Source of the DNA: Desulfamplus sp.
GTDB taxonomy: Bacteria; Desulfobacterota; Desulfobacteria; Desulfobacterales; Desulfobacteraceae
Length of the DNA: 24,652 nt
Assembly: GCA_015231395.1 (NCBI GenBank)
Contig: JADGBP010000001.1
Coordinates: forward strand, 1 to 24,652
Reading direction: 5' to 3'
Below the pieces are notes generated by a model. It was not told the DNA's origin and ran no database searches. It worked only from the letters and a program-made list of their open reading frames with translations. Position numbers and translations under genes: made by a program. Of the stretch, positions 6,888 to 16,200 are shown piece by piece; positions within the stretch are counted from its first letter, which is position 1, and each line of letters starts with the position of its first letter.

Positions 6888-9800
6888 ATGAAATTAAACA
6901 GTGATGCACAATATGTCATAGGGTTTAAACGCAACCGCCAAATATTAATTTTGTCTGTGTATATATTTATAGCGTTTTCTACCACCAATGTCTGGGGCAT
7001 TCAGTCGCTCATATTGAAAGAAGGTATTGAAATCTATCATTTAGGACCTAATCTGGAGATACTGGAAGATAAATCAAATAAACTTGGCATAAATGACGTT
7101 ATATCAGAGCAATATTCACGACAATTTGTTTTAAATAAGAAGATAAACCCGAATTATGGCTATACATCTTCTGTTTACTGGGTTCGCTTTCAACTTACCA
7201 ATTCCATGCCACAAACTTTAGAGTGGCTTCTTGAGGTAGGTTATCCACTGCTTGATAAAATTACCCTCTTTATTCCTGAAAAAAAAGGTTACTTCAGCCT
7301 CAAAGAGGCGGGCGATACTTTACCGTTTCATGCCCGGGAGATAAAAGATCGAAATTTCATCTTTTATCTGACCGTCCCTTCTGCTGATTCAACAACTTAT
7401 TATATGCGATTTCAATCAGAAAGTACCATGACATTTCCTTTGATGCTCTGGTCATGGAAAACATTTACAGAGAAAAATACTGATGGACAATATGCTTTGG
7501 GAATATATTACGGCATAATGATCGTAATGATACTTTATAACCTTTTTATTTTTTACGTACTTTCAGACCGCAACTATCTGTTTTATGTTTTGTATATTAC
7601 AAGTTACGGCATCTTTCAACTCACTATGAATGGTATGGCTTACCAATATTTATGGTCAGACTCTCCCTGGTGGGCTAATCGGGTAGTGCCGTTTTCTGTA
7701 AGTATGTCATTGCTATGGGTTATTGTTTTTTCCAAATCATTTTTAAATACAGCTCATTTTACACCTAAACTCGATAAATTTTTAATTTTGCTGGTAGGTT
7801 TGATCCTTATTACCGCTATTTTATCTTTAAACATTGCATATTCGATTTGCGTTAAAATAAGCACTGCAATTGCTCTTGTAGCACTCTCTTCGGTAATTAT
7901 TGCGGGTGTGTTATGTTTTCAACAAAATTACCGACCGGCACGTTTTTTCCTGTTGGCGTGGTCAACCTTCCTGATAGGAATTATTATAAGTATATTAAGA
8001 GGTTTCGGGATTTTACCGAATAATTTTGTAACGTCTTACGGTATGCAATTCGGTTCCGCCATGGAAGTCGTTTTACTTTCATTAGCACTTGCAGACCGAA
8101 TCAACATTATTAAAAGCGAAAAAGATCTGGCACAGCAAGAGACCATAAAAATTCAGGAAAAATCCTACATTGAACTTAAAAAAGCGGAAGAAAAATATCG
8201 TGGTATTTTTGAAAATGCCACAGACGGAATTTTTCAGGCAAATCCTGAAGGACAAATCTTCACAGCAAATCCTTCGTTGGCAAGGATTCTTGGATTTAGA
8301 GAATCTGCGGAGATAACTGTCGGGACTGTTAATTTTGTATGGCAGTTCTATGCTGATGATGGGGAAAGAGATGATTTTGTTGAGTTACTAAAAAATGAGG
8401 GAGTTGTTAACAATTTTGAAGCCCGGTTATATCGAAAAGATGGAATTGCAATTGACGCTTCCATAAGCATTCGGGCTGTTTATGATAATAATCAGGCTAT
8501 TCGCTATTATGAAGGTATAATAGCAGATATTTCTGATAAAAAACAGGCTGTTGCCTTGTTAATTGCCAAACAGTCCGCTGAATCGTCAAATAAAGCCAAG
8601 AGTGAATTCCTTGCCAATATGAGTCATGAAATACGCACTCCGATGAACGCTATTATTGGTTTTACCAATCTGGCATTGAAAACCGAACTCTCAACAAAAT
8701 TGAGGGATTATTTAACAAAGATAGAATTTTCAGCAAAGTCTCTACTTGGTCTTATCAATGACATTCTCGACTTTTCTAAAATCGAAGCGGGTAAATTAGA
8801 GATGAATGCGATCAAATTTGATCTTAATGATGTCATGAATAATATTGTTAATACTTTATCCGTTCAAACTGCGAAAAAGGGTATTCAATTAACCTGTATG
8901 GTTGAGGATATCGTTCCGGCTTTTCTTGTTGGCGATCCATTACGGCTGAGACAGGTATTGATTAACCTTGCCAACAATGCGATTAAATTTACGGAAGCTG
9001 GTCATATCCGGATTAATGTGGAATTGGTAAACAGGGACGATTCTCGTTGTATTGTAAGATTCTCTGTCAAGGATACTGGAATCGGGATAACAACTGAGCA
9101 GATGTCAAGGCTATTCCTTGCATTTTCTCAGGCAGATAGCTCAATTACCCGTAAATTTGGCGGAACAGGACTTGGTTTAACTATTTCCCAAAGTCTGGTA
9201 AAGATGATGGGCGGAGAAATATCGGTAGAAAGCGAACCTGGCAAAGGAAGTATTTTCTCTTTTACCGCTGAATTTATAAGCGTATTTAAGGAAAATGTTC
9301 CGGCATATCCCGATATTATGTCAGGAGAAGAGTCAACGACAGCAATCCGGTCAAATTCACCTCAGGAAGAGGAGTTGGCAATCAGGGAGTCAATCAAGGG
9401 GTCAAGGATTCTTCTTGTTGAGGACAACTCCTTGAATCAGCAGGTCGCAATGGAGATACTTGCAGATGCAGAGTTGATTGTGGATATAGCTGAAAACGGA
9501 CAAGAGGCGATATACGCGATAGATAAAAATACTTATGACCTTATCCTCATGGATGTTCAGATGCCTGTCATGGGAGGCTATGAGGCAACACAGTTGATCA
9601 GGAAAGATGAACGTTTTGCCAATTTGCCAATAATTGCCATGACCGCCCATGCCATGAATGGGATACGCGATGAGTGTATTGAGGTCGGTATGAACGACTA
9701 TGTCAGCAAACCCGTTGACCCTGGACAGTTATTATCTATCCTCAGACAGTGGATAAAGCCTGTCGTAAGGAATAAAAGTGTAAATTATGAGGACGCAAGA

Positions 9801-10469
9801 GATAAAAATGAAGAAATAACAAAGCCTGATGAATCCCGTAAGCAGATTGATGTCGATCTTCCTGAAAGACTTACAGGGATTGATATGAAATCAGGTTTGA
9901 GTCGGGTTAGTGGTAACAGGCGATTATACAGGCAACTTCTTCTGGATTTTGCGAGGAACTATTCATCCGTAACGGAAGAAATCAGGAATCTGATAGGAAC
10001 GGATGAGCTTAAAACTGCTGAACGTATTGCCCATACAGTAAAAGGAAGTGCCGGTAATCTTGCGGTAAATGGCGTATATGCGGCAGCTGGTGAGTTGGAA
10101 AAAAGTATTACAGTAAAAGATGCGGGGGCTTATGAGAAGCTGTTAAATAATCTTGACCGTGAATTGCAACCGGTTCTGGAATCAATAAAGGGTATTACGC
10201 CAGAGCGTAAGGAAAAAAAATTACGCGAAGATACGCTGCTTGATCCTACCAGAATTGCTCTAATTCTGGTAAAAATGGCAGAATTCATCAAACAAAACAA
10301 TATAGAGGTTGAGACCTCTTTGGAATATCTTAAGGAAAGTATTGGCGGGTCATCGTTCAGAGAGGAGATGGTTGATCTTGAAAACTGCATAGGAGCTTTT
10401 GATTTTGTAAATGCACTGATACCTTTACGGAAGATTGCCAATACCCTGAATATCTCTCTTGAGGGATGA
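6888..10469 (+). CDS. hybrid sensor histidine kinase (7TMR-DISM, PAS, HisKA, HATPase, REC, HPt)
   Basis: A 1193-residue inner-membrane signalling protein. An N-terminal hydrophobic segment (about 18-37) leads to an extracytoplasmic 7TMR-DISM sensor domain (40-190, with SSVYWVRFQLTN), then about seven TM helices (202-400), a linker coil, and a PAS domain (about 433-555). HisKA has the H box MSHEIRTP with phospho-acceptor His580. The ATPase domain shows the N box (LINLANNAIKF, 691-701), G1 (DTGIGI) and G2 (GGTGLGL). A receiver domain (839-957) has acidic E845/D846, acceptor Asp889 and Lys941. A C-terminal HPt domain has His1049 in AHTVKGSAGN. All relay residues are present, so His580 to Asp889 to His1049 phosphorelay is expected, ending on a response regulator not seen nearby. 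The DISM sensor suggests a carbohydrate-like or other periplasmic ligand; that is unproven. No paired regulator adjoins it, so it appears to be an orphan. Confidence 0.93.
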   Translation: MKLNSDAQYVIGFKRNRQILILSVYIFIAFSTTNVWGIQSLILKEGIEIYHLGPNLEILEDKSNKLGINDVISEQYSRQFVLNKKINPNYGYTSSVYWVRFQLTNSMPQTLEWLLEVGYPLLDKITLFIPEKKGYFSLKEAGDTLPFHAREIKDRNFIFYLTVPSADSTTYYMRFQSESTMTFPLMLWSWKTFTEKNTDGQYALGIYYGIMIVMILYNLFIFYVLSDRNYLFYVLYITSYGIFQLTMNGMAYQYLWSDSPWWANRVVPFSVSMSLLWVIVFSKSFLNTAHFTPKLDKFLILLVGLILITAILSLNIAYSICVKISTAIALVALSSVIIAGVLCFQQNYRPARFFLLAWSTFLIGIIISILRGFGILPNNFVTSYGMQFGSAMEVVLLSLALADRINIIKSEKDLAQQETIKIQEKSYIELKKAEEKYRGIFENATDGIFQANPEGQIFTANPSLARILGFRESAEITVGTVNFVWQFYADDGERDDFVELLKNEGVVNNFEARLYRKDGIAIDASISIRAVYDNNQAIRYYEGIIADISDKKQAVALLIAKQSAESSNKAKSEFLANMSHEIRTPMNAIIGFTNLALKTELSTKLRDYLTKIEFSAKSLLGLINDILDFSKIEAGKLEMNAIKFDLNDVMNNIVNTLSVQTAKKGIQLTCMVEDIVPAFLVGDPLRLRQVLINLANNAIKFTEAGHIRINVELVNRDDSRCIVRFSVKDTGIGITTEQMSRLFLAFSQADSSITRKFGGTGLGLTISQSLVKMMGGEISVESEPGKGSIFSFTAEFISVFKENVPAYPDIMSGEESTTAIRSNSPQEEELAIRESIKGSRILLVEDNSLNQQVAMEILADAELIVDIAENGQEAIYAIDKNTYDLILMDVQMPVMGGYEATQLIRKDERFANLPIIAMTAHAMNGIRDECIEVGMNDYVSKPVDPGQLLSILRQWIKPVVRNKSVNYEDARDKNEEITKPDESRKQIDVDLPERLTGIDMKSGLSRVSGNRRLYRQLLLDFARNYSSVTEEIRNLIGTDELKTAERIAHTVKGSAGNLAVNGVYAAAGELEKSITVKDAGAYEKLLNNLDRELQPVLESIKGITPERKEKKLREDTLLDPTRIALILVKMAEFIKQNNIEVETSLEYLKESIGGSSFREEMVDLENCIGAFDFVNALIPLRKIANTLNISLEG

Positions 10470-10727
10470 GGAGGTTCTTGCATGGGCTTAGCGTGCATTT
10501 ACGGTGCTTATCTGGACAATATCCTAATATTAACAAAAAAGGAGAAGCTATAAACATTGCTGACAACGGAAATGATATTGCCATTGATAAGGCATATTTT
10601 GGCAGCAATTCTAAATTTGGCAGGTTATGGGATTAAAAATAGAAGCATGGTGAAATCAAGAAAAAATATAAATATGGTAAAATTCAGTGGAACAAATTGT
10701 TAAATTATTTAAATAAAGAGGGACTGA

Positions 10728-13430
10728 ATGGACAAAAAAATTTTGGGATTATCATCGTCGGCTGTTCTGGAAGCCAGAAACAGATATGGTTCAAACCAGT
10801 TGACAAAACAGGAAGTTGAGAGTTTCTGGGACAAATATAAGGGAAATTTTGAGGATCCCATTATCAGAATACTTCTGGTAGCACTTGCGATTAACATTAT
10901 CTTTGTATTTCTGGGCAAAGCACACTGGTATGAATCTGTGGGAATTGCTGTTGCTGTTCTTCTTGCAACACTTGTAGGAACATGGTCGGAACACAAAAAT
11001 GAGGCGACTTTTCAACAGTTGCAGGAAGACGCATCAAAAATAAAGTGCAAGGTATTCAGAGACGGTACTGTCTCTGAAATAGAGATTGACGATATTGTTA
11101 CCGGAGATTTTGTGGTTTTGCAGCCCGGAGACAAGATTCCGGCAGATGGCATTATCTACACCGGCAATCTCAAGGTGGATCAGGCAACCCTTAACGGAGA
11201 GTCGGCAGAAGCAAAAAAAATAAAACCGCCTGATGATTATTCTTCTGATAAAGACGATCAGCTTGTGGATTTCCTTGACCCTCACAAATTGTTTCGCGGG
11301 ACGGTTGTCTGCTCAGGCGAAGCAACCATGGAGGTTAAAAATGTTGGCGACAGGACTGAATACGGCAAACTCGCCCTTGAGATGCAGACCGAAGATCGTG
11401 ACAGCCCCTTAAAGGTAAAACTTTCCGGACTTGCAGATGCCATAAGCCTGTTTGGTTATATTGGCGGTGCTCTTATTGCAGTGGCGTTTATTTTCAAGAA
11501 GATTGTTCTGGAAAATGGTTTTAACATGGTCAGAATCATCGAGTATGTTGGCGTATGGCAAAATCCTGTGAACGATATTGTAAATGCCGTAATACTTGCT
11601 GTAATCATTATTGTTGTCGCTGTGCCGGAAGGGCTTCCAATGATGATTGCCATGGTTCTGTCCATGAACATGAGAAAAATGCTCAATGACAATATTCTGG
11701 TCAGAAAACTTGTCGGAATTGAGACATCAGGAAGTCTCAATATTCTTTTTTCCGATAAAACCGGTACCATCACAAAGGGACAGCTTGAGGTAATAAGCTT
11801 TATCAGTGGCGAAAACCAGTCGTTCAATAAATTTGACAAGATTGTAAAAGAGCTTAAAAATCTGCTGCATCTTTCAATCACACAGAACACCAACGCTCTG
11901 TTTTCTGAGAGCAAGGATGGTGGCAAGAAGATTATTGGCGGTAATGCCACAGAAAGGGCATTGGTTGGATTTATAAATATGGACGAAGGTGCTGATTATG
12001 ATATTGAAAAGATATCTTCAATTCCATTCAGCAGTGACAGAAAATTCTCCGCAACCCAGATTAAATCTTCAACCCCAATACATGGTAATCAGAACTTGAC
12101 CCTGATAAAGGGAGCTCCTGAAAAAATTATTGGGAAATGTAAAACATATTATAGTCACAGTGGAGAGATAAAACCGCTTTCAAACAGTGATATACAAAAA
12201 CTTGAGCAGACCATGAATGACCTCGCAGCAAGGGCAATAAGGGTCATTGCTCTTGCTACGTCACAGGAGACGATTGATGAAGAGAAGCCTCTAACCGAGA
12301 TGACTCTTGTTGGAATTGTGGGGATAAGAGATGAAGTGAGACCTGAAGCAGTTTCTGCCATAAAAGAGGTTCAGGGTGCTGGTATTCAGGTAGTCATGAT
12401 TACCGGAGACAGAAAAGAGACCGCTATTGCCATTGCAAAGGAGTCAGGTCTGATTCAAAATGGCAATGACGCGGTTCTTACATCTGAAGATCTGCAAAAA
12501 CTTTCAGATGACGAGCTTAAAAAGATGCTTCCTCAAATAAGAGTCATCGCAAGAGCACTTCCAACAGATAAAAGTCGTCTTGTAAAAGTTGCCCAAGAGT
12601 TAAATCTTGTGGTTGGAATGACAGGTGACGGGGTGAATGATGCACCAGCACTTAAAAAATCCGATGTTGGTTTTGCCATGGGAAGTGGAACTGAAGTTGC
12701 CAAAGAGGCGGGCGATATTGTAATTCTTGACGACAACTTTATCTCCATTGAAAAAGCGGTGTTATACGGGCGCACCATTTTCAAGAGTATCAGAAAATTT
12801 GTGGTATTTCAGTTGACCATCAATGTAAGTGCTGTGCTTATCTCTTTTATAGGCCCTTTGATAGGTCTTGTTCAGCCTCTTTCCATAACGCAGATGCTCT
12901 GGGTCAATCTGGTCATGGATACGCTTGCTGCCCTTGCATTTGGCGGTGAGCCTGCCCTAAAACGCTATATGAACGAACTTCCCAAAAGGCGTGACGAGGA
13001 TATTGTGTCAACAGATATGCGAAGCTCTATTTTTACAGGCGGTATATTTATATCTGCCTTGAGCATCTATTTTCTCACAACAGGCTGGATAGCCGACTCG
13101 TTCAGGTTCGGGCCTGATGGAAGTCATGATATGTATCTATATACCGGATTTTTCTCATTCTTTGTATTTATCAGCATACTTAACGGCTTGAACGCGAGAA
13201 CAGACAGCCTTAACCTTTTTGAACACATCACCCAGAATATGGGATTTATAAAGGTGATGTCATTCATTCTTGCCATTCAGGTTGTAATGACCTATGCCGG
13301 AGGCGTGATATTGAGGACTTACGGTCTTGTTCTGAACGAATGGCTTCTGATAATAGGTCTGGCATTTTTGATTATCCCTCTGGATCTTTGCAGAAAGCTT
13401 ATAATTCGCTCTATGGCTAATAAAAGCTAA
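10728..13430 (+). CDS. Ca2+-transporting P-type ATPase, P2B (PMCA)-like
   Basis: A 900-residue P-type ATPase predicted to export Ca2+ across the inner membrane. Order: M1-M2 (about 45-85); actuator domain with NGES at 156-159; M3-M4 with PEGLP at 300-304; phosphorylation motif DKTGT with Asp343; nucleotide-binding domain with KGAPE at 461-465; hinge TGDGVND at 632-638; then M5-M10 to the C-terminus. The run from VVAVPEGLP through VRKL...ETSGS to SDKTGT is of the PMCA type, and M6 has N727 and D731 (LWVNLVMDTLAALA), matching the Asn/Asp pair of the single Ca2+ site in P2B pumps. The C-terminus is short with no visible calmodulin site. GAGGGA stands before the ATG. The upstream gap (10470-10727) holds no credible gene. 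Ca2+ specificity is inferred from these motifs; another divalent cation is possible. Confidence 0.9.
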   Translation: MDKKILGLSSSAVLEARNRYGSNQLTKQEVESFWDKYKGNFEDPIIRILLVALAINIIFVFLGKAHWYESVGIAVAVLLATLVGTWSEHKNEATFQQLQEDASKIKCKVFRDGTVSEIEIDDIVTGDFVVLQPGDKIPADGIIYTGNLKVDQATLNGESAEAKKIKPPDDYSSDKDDQLVDFLDPHKLFRGTVVCSGEATMEVKNVGDRTEYGKLALEMQTEDRDSPLKVKLSGLADAISLFGYIGGALIAVAFIFKKIVLENGFNMVRIIEYVGVWQNPVNDIVNAVILAVIIIVVAVPEGLPMMIAMVLSMNMRKMLNDNILVRKLVGIETSGSLNILFSDKTGTITKGQLEVISFISGENQSFNKFDKIVKELKNLLHLSITQNTNALFSESKDGGKKIIGGNATERALVGFINMDEGADYDIEKISSIPFSSDRKFSATQIKSSTPIHGNQNLTLIKGAPEKIIGKCKTYYSHSGEIKPLSNSDIQKLEQTMNDLAARAIRVIALATSQETIDEEKPLTEMTLVGIVGIRDEVRPEAVSAIKEVQGAGIQVVMITGDRKETAIAIAKESGLIQNGNDAVLTSEDLQKLSDDELKKMLPQIRVIARALPTDKSRLVKVAQELNLVVGMTGDGVNDAPALKKSDVGFAMGSGTEVAKEAGDIVILDDNFISIEKAVLYGRTIFKSIRKFVVFQLTINVSAVLISFIGPLIGLVQPLSITQMLWVNLVMDTLAALAFGGEPALKRYMNELPKRRDEDIVSTDMRSSIFTGGIFISALSIYFLTTGWIADSFRFGPDGSHDMYLYTGFFSFFVFISILNGLNARTDSLNLFEHITQNMGFIKVMSFILAIQVVMTYAGGVILRTYGLVLNEWLLIIGLAFLIIPLDLCRKLIIRSMANKS

Positions 13431-13455
13431 TTTGATTTTGTAAAAATACATTTTT

Positions 13456-13609
13456 GGGATTTGATTCTAACTTTGTCCACTTATAACTTTTTGAGTCTGT
13501 CTGAATCACTGATTGCCACGGATTAAAAGATTACACGGATTCAAAAATCAGTGAAATCCGTGTAATCAGGTTAATCCGTGATTTAGACAATCGATGTTAG
13601 AATCAACCC
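13456..13609. repeat. long imperfect palindrome with CACGGATT cores (dispersed-element type)
   Basis: Outer arms GGGATTTGATTCTAAC (13456-13471) and GTTAGAATCAACCC (13596-13609) are complementary with a two-base bulge. Inside, GTCTGAATCAC (13499-13509) pairs with GTGATTTAGAC (13578-13588), and between them CACGGATTAA/ATTACACGGATT pair with AATCCGTGTAAT/TTAATCCGTG. Words like CACGGATTA are typical of intergenic repeats that recur in many large bacterial genomes. No ORF is supported. It lies between two + strand genes, so it could also stop transcription, though it has no T-run. Confidence 0.8.
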
Positions 13610-13620
13610 TTATTTTTGTT

Positions 13621-13657
13621 TCTCATGGTCAGGAGTAGCAGGATTCCGGCCATGAGA
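13621..13657. other. small hairpin before the potassium channel gene
   Basis: TCTCATGG (13621-13628) pairs with CCATGAGA (13650-13657), with flanking TTTC/GAAA pairing extending the stem imperfectly. It sits 55 bp upstream of the channel start codon. It could be the tail of the preceding palindromic element or a local regulator. Confidence 0.45.
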
Positions 13658-13711
13658 GAAATAAATAGTTTCATCTGATTTTTAATCAACCTAAGGTCAA
13701 TTAATTTTTCC

Positions 13712-14713
13712 ATGGATAAATTAAGACAACTCATAATTGCGACAGTGGCATCATTTATAATTTTGTTTGCCGGGACTTTGGGCTATATGTTCATTGAAAA
13801 ATGGAATTTTCTTGATTCTATTTACATGACAGTTCTGACACTTGGTTCGGTAGGATATAGTGAAGTCCATCCATTGAGTTCTAATGGCCGGGTGTTTACC
13901 ATCTTGCTCATTATTTCTGGAATGAGCCTTATCATGTATCTTGCCGGTGTAATGGTCCAGTTTGTGGTTGAAGGAGAGATGAGATATCTCCTTGGGAGAA
14001 GAAAATTGAATAAAAGTATCAGCAAGTTGCAAAATCACTATATTGTATGTGGATACGGCAGAATTGGAAGGACGCTTTGTAACCAGATAAAGGAGCAGAA
14101 CTCGGAAGTGGTTGTGGTTGAAAAAAACGAAGAGCTCATACCTCTTCTTGAAAAGGATCAAACTCTTTACATCCATGGAGACGCATCAAACGAATCAACT
14201 CTTCTAAAAGCCGGCATACAAAATGCCAAATCGCTTATTGCCGTACTTGCAACAGACATAGACAATGTGTTTCTTGTTCTTACTGCACGTCAATTGAATC
14301 CAAACATCTACATAATGGCAAGAACAGGAAGCGATAATGTTAGAAACAAACTTCTTGCCGCCGGAGCAAACAGAGTGGAATCTCCATATGAGGTAGGTGC
14401 TGTATCCATGGCTCTCAAGTTGCTCAGTCCAAGTGTCAGCAACTTTCTTGATATTGCACTTTCTCGAAAGCAGAAGGCTATCCAGATCGAAGAGGTACCT
14501 GTCTCGCCCAAATCAAAAATTCTTAATGTAATGCTCAAGGATTCAGGAATCCGTAAGAATTATAATATTATTCTTATTGCCATCAAAAAAAAGGATGGTG
14601 AGATGATATTTAACCCATCATTTGAGACTTTTCTGGAAGAAGGAGATACTATTATTGCTATGGGCGGGGCAGATAATCTAAAAAGATTCAATGAAGAGTT
14701 GAATCCTAAATAA
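13712..14713 (+). CDS. two-TM potassium channel with RCK (TrkA-N/TrkA-C) domain
   Basis: A 333-residue inner-membrane channel. TM1 is at about 7-28, the pore helix and filter at 35-52, TM2 at 60-88. The filter reads TLGSVGYSEV (43-52): the GY core is kept, but the usual second Gly is Ser50. The cytoplasmic RCK_N Rossmann domain begins NHYIVCGYGRIGRTL with GxGxxG at 114-119 and an acidic residue (E137) at the end of the second strand, followed by an RCK_C domain (about 255-333). Such proteins form tetramers that pass K+ and are gated by ligand binding to the RCK ring. The start has only a weak AAGG 15 bp upstream. It ends 20 bp before mobB and may be co-transcribed, though a functional link is not obvious. 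K+ selectivity with Ser at position 50 is not certain. Confidence 0.88.
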   Translation: MDKLRQLIIATVASFIILFAGTLGYMFIEKWNFLDSIYMTVLTLGSVGYSEVHPLSSNGRVFTILLIISGMSLIMYLAGVMVQFVVEGEMRYLLGRRKLNKSISKLQNHYIVCGYGRIGRTLCNQIKEQNSEVVVVEKNEELIPLLEKDQTLYIHGDASNESTLLKAGIQNAKSLIAVLATDIDNVFLVLTARQLNPNIYIMARTGSDNVRNKLLAAGANRVESPYEVGAVSMALKLLSPSVSNFLDIALSRKQKAIQIEEVPVSPKSKILNVMLKDSGIRKNYNIILIAIKKKDGEMIFNPSFETFLEEGDTIIAMGGADNLKRFNEELNPK

Positions 14714-14721
14714 GCAAGGCT

Positions 14722-14757
14722 AAGGAAACAGAAATGGAAAAGGAAACAGAAATGGAT
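14722..14757 (+). repeat. 18-bp tandem duplication of the mobB ribosome-binding site and start codon
   Basis: An 18-bp unit at 14722-14739 (AAGGAAACAGAAATGGAA) is repeated at 14740-14757 with one change. Each copy has an AAGGA-type Shine-Dalgarno and an ATG (14734 and 14752) in the same frame, so mobB has two near-identical start sites. Confidence 0.9.
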
Positions 14758-15315
14758 AAAAGTAATTTTTTATATAAAAATTTTTCTCATAAAAACAACT
14801 CTCCTCCTGTTATTTCCATAATAAGCAAAAAAAACTCCGGCAAAACCACTTTTATTATCAAGTTGATTCCTGAATTGAAAAAAAGAGGTTATCGAGTAGG
14901 TACACTTAAACACGATACTCACGGTTTTGACATTGATCATGAGGGAAAAGATACATACAAGCATAAACAGGCCGGTTCTGACATAGTTGCAATCTCGTCA
15001 CCGTGGAAAATATCGGTGATCAAAGATGTCAGTGAGGAGTTAAGCATTGATCGTCTTGTTCAAGAGTATTTTATGGATGTGGATATTGTTATAACAGAAG
15101 GTTATAAACGTGCTGGCAAGCCCCAGATTGAGATATTCAGAAGCAGTGCCCATAAATTTCCTTTTTACAAGAAAGGAGAACCATGCCCGCTGATAGCCAT
15201 GGCATCTGATATTTCTATAGATATGGACGATGTCCCTATATATGATATCAATGATATCATGGGGATAGCAGATTTGATTGAAAAAACTTTTTTGAAAGAT
15301 AGCAGAGTTGATTAA
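14734..15315 (+). CDS. mobB: MobB, molybdopterin-guanine dinucleotide biosynthesis GTPase
   Basis: A 193-residue P-loop protein that assists MobA in joining GMP to Mo-molybdopterin. The P-loop is SKKNSGKTTF (31-40); the usual first glycine of GxxxxGKT is Ser31, while the GKTT end is intact. Family segments follow: KKRGYRVGTLKHDTHGFDIDHEGKD (49-73), with HAD-type residues replaced by HDTHG, and VITEGYKRAGKPQIEIFR (119-136). Length is close to the family norm of about 170 residues plus a short leader. Two start codons (14734 and 14752) lie in a duplicated 18-bp unit; either gives the same protein apart from six residues. It follows the channel gene by 20 bp and converges on mobA. Confidence 0.9.
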   Translation: MEKETEMDKSNFLYKNFSHKNNSPPVISIISKKNSGKTTFIIKLIPELKKRGYRVGTLKHDTHGFDIDHEGKDTYKHKQAGSDIVAISSPWKISVIKDVSEELSIDRLVQEYFMDVDIVITEGYKRAGKPQIEIFRSSAHKFPFYKKGEPCPLIAMASDISIDMDDVPIYDINDIMGIADLIEKTFLKDSRVD

Positions 15316-15406
15316 AGGTGATTGGATTAAATGTGACTGGTATGAGACTGGATTATAAAGGCGATTGGATTAAAAAGTGATGGGTTAAAAAGAGACTGAA
15401 TTAAAG
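15316..15406. repeat. degenerate GATTGGATTAAA repeats between mobB and mobA
   Basis: The gap between the convergent mob genes is filled with imperfect copies of GATTGGATTAAA (exact at 15320-15331 and 15363-15374) and GACTGGATTA/GACTGAATTAAA variants. No ORF and no clear bidirectional terminator is visible. It looks like a decayed tandem array. Confidence 0.65.
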
Positions 15407-16141
15407 CTATGGTCGTTTATTCCTTAATATTGTGGCTACTTTCAGAGAAGTCGTCAGTGCTTCGGGTGTGTTGATATTAAAAAAAGAGAGCATTTCAGGA
15501 TCTGCCTTTGTTAACATCTCTTTGTTGATGATTTTTAAATTGACAGCATGAAAAAAATTATAGATGCGATAATCTTTTGAATTGATAAGATTTTCTATTT
15601 TTGGAATGCAGCGTTTTGAATAGATTGCACAAAGTGGTTCATAATGTCCATCGTAATGGGGAATCACCACATCGTCCTCAGACTCAATGGAATCAAGAAG
15701 CAGCCTTATTATTGAAGGTTGAATAAATGGGGTATCACAAGGCACCACAAAAGAAAAATAGCTATTTGTGTGGTAAAGACCAGAATGAATCCCTGTCAAA
15801 GATGACTGATCTTCATATAGATCTGTAACTGTCTTGACTGGGTAATCGCTGTATTCTGCAGGAGTTTTTGTTACAAGCAGTATCTCATCAAAAAACTTTT
15901 CCAGAGTATCTATCAGTCCAGATAGAATCGTCTTGCCACCAATTTTTAAAAAGGCTTTGTTATTACCTCCCATACGGGAATTAAGCCCTCCAGACACAAT
16001 GACAGCACCGCATGTTTTGTCTGAATTTTGGACTTGGTCTTTAATATTGCTGCATGTTTTATCTGGATTTGGGGTTTGGTCTTTAATATTGCCGCATGTT
16101 TTATCTGGATTTGGGGTTTGGTTTTGATTTGATTTATTCAT
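15407..16141 (-). CDS. mobA: MobA, molybdenum cofactor guanylyltransferase with repeat leader
   Basis: MobA transfers GMP from GTP to molybdopterin. The catalytic fold begins AVIVSGGLNSRMGGNNKAFLKIGGK, matching the family's LAGG.S.RMGG.DK.L nucleotide-binding signature (about residues 46-70 from the chosen start). VPCDTPF gives the conserved metal-binding Asp (D136), and FFNINTPEAL is the usual C-terminal motif. The start chosen is the ATG at 16141 because GGAG lies six bases upstream; a second ATG at 16153 would add only MEIF. Between the start and the enzyme are about 40 residues of tandem repeat (QTPNPDKTCGNIKD) that MobA normally lacks. Convergent with mobB; moeA lies upstream on the same strand, 188 bp away. 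Confidence 0.9.
   Translation of the reverse strand: MNKSNQNQTPNPDKTCGNIKDQTPNPDKTCSNIKDQVQNSDKTCGAVIVSGGLNSRMGGNNKAFLKIGGKTILSGLIDTLEKFFDEILLVTKTPAEYSDYPVKTVTDLYEDQSSLTGIHSGLYHTNSYFSFVVPCDTPFIQPSIIRLLLDSIESEDDVVIPHYDGHYEPLCAIYSKRCIPKIENLINSKDYRIYNFFHAVNLKIINKEMLTKADPEMLSFFNINTPEALTTSLKVATILRNKRP
16008..16125 (-). repeat. 42-bp in-frame tandem repeat at the mobA N-terminus
   Basis: Full units at 16008-16049 and 16050-16091 and a partial one at 16092-16125 encode QVQNSDKTCG, QTPNPDKTCSNIKD and QTPNPDKTCGNIKD on the minus strand. The units nearest the start codon are almost identical; the one nearest the catalytic domain has diverged most. Confidence 0.92.
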
Positions 16142-16200
16142 AAAAATCTCCATAAATTGACAAAACCCTTAAAGTAAAAACACCTTAGGAACCGGTTTTA

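Noticed and set aside
10470..10727. Small gene between the sensor kinase and Ca-ATPase
   Set aside because: The best ORF is about 23 codons after an ATG and has no supporting features.
13456..13609. Rho-independent terminator
   Set aside because: Arms are long and nested but there is no T-run after the stem; a repeat element fits better.
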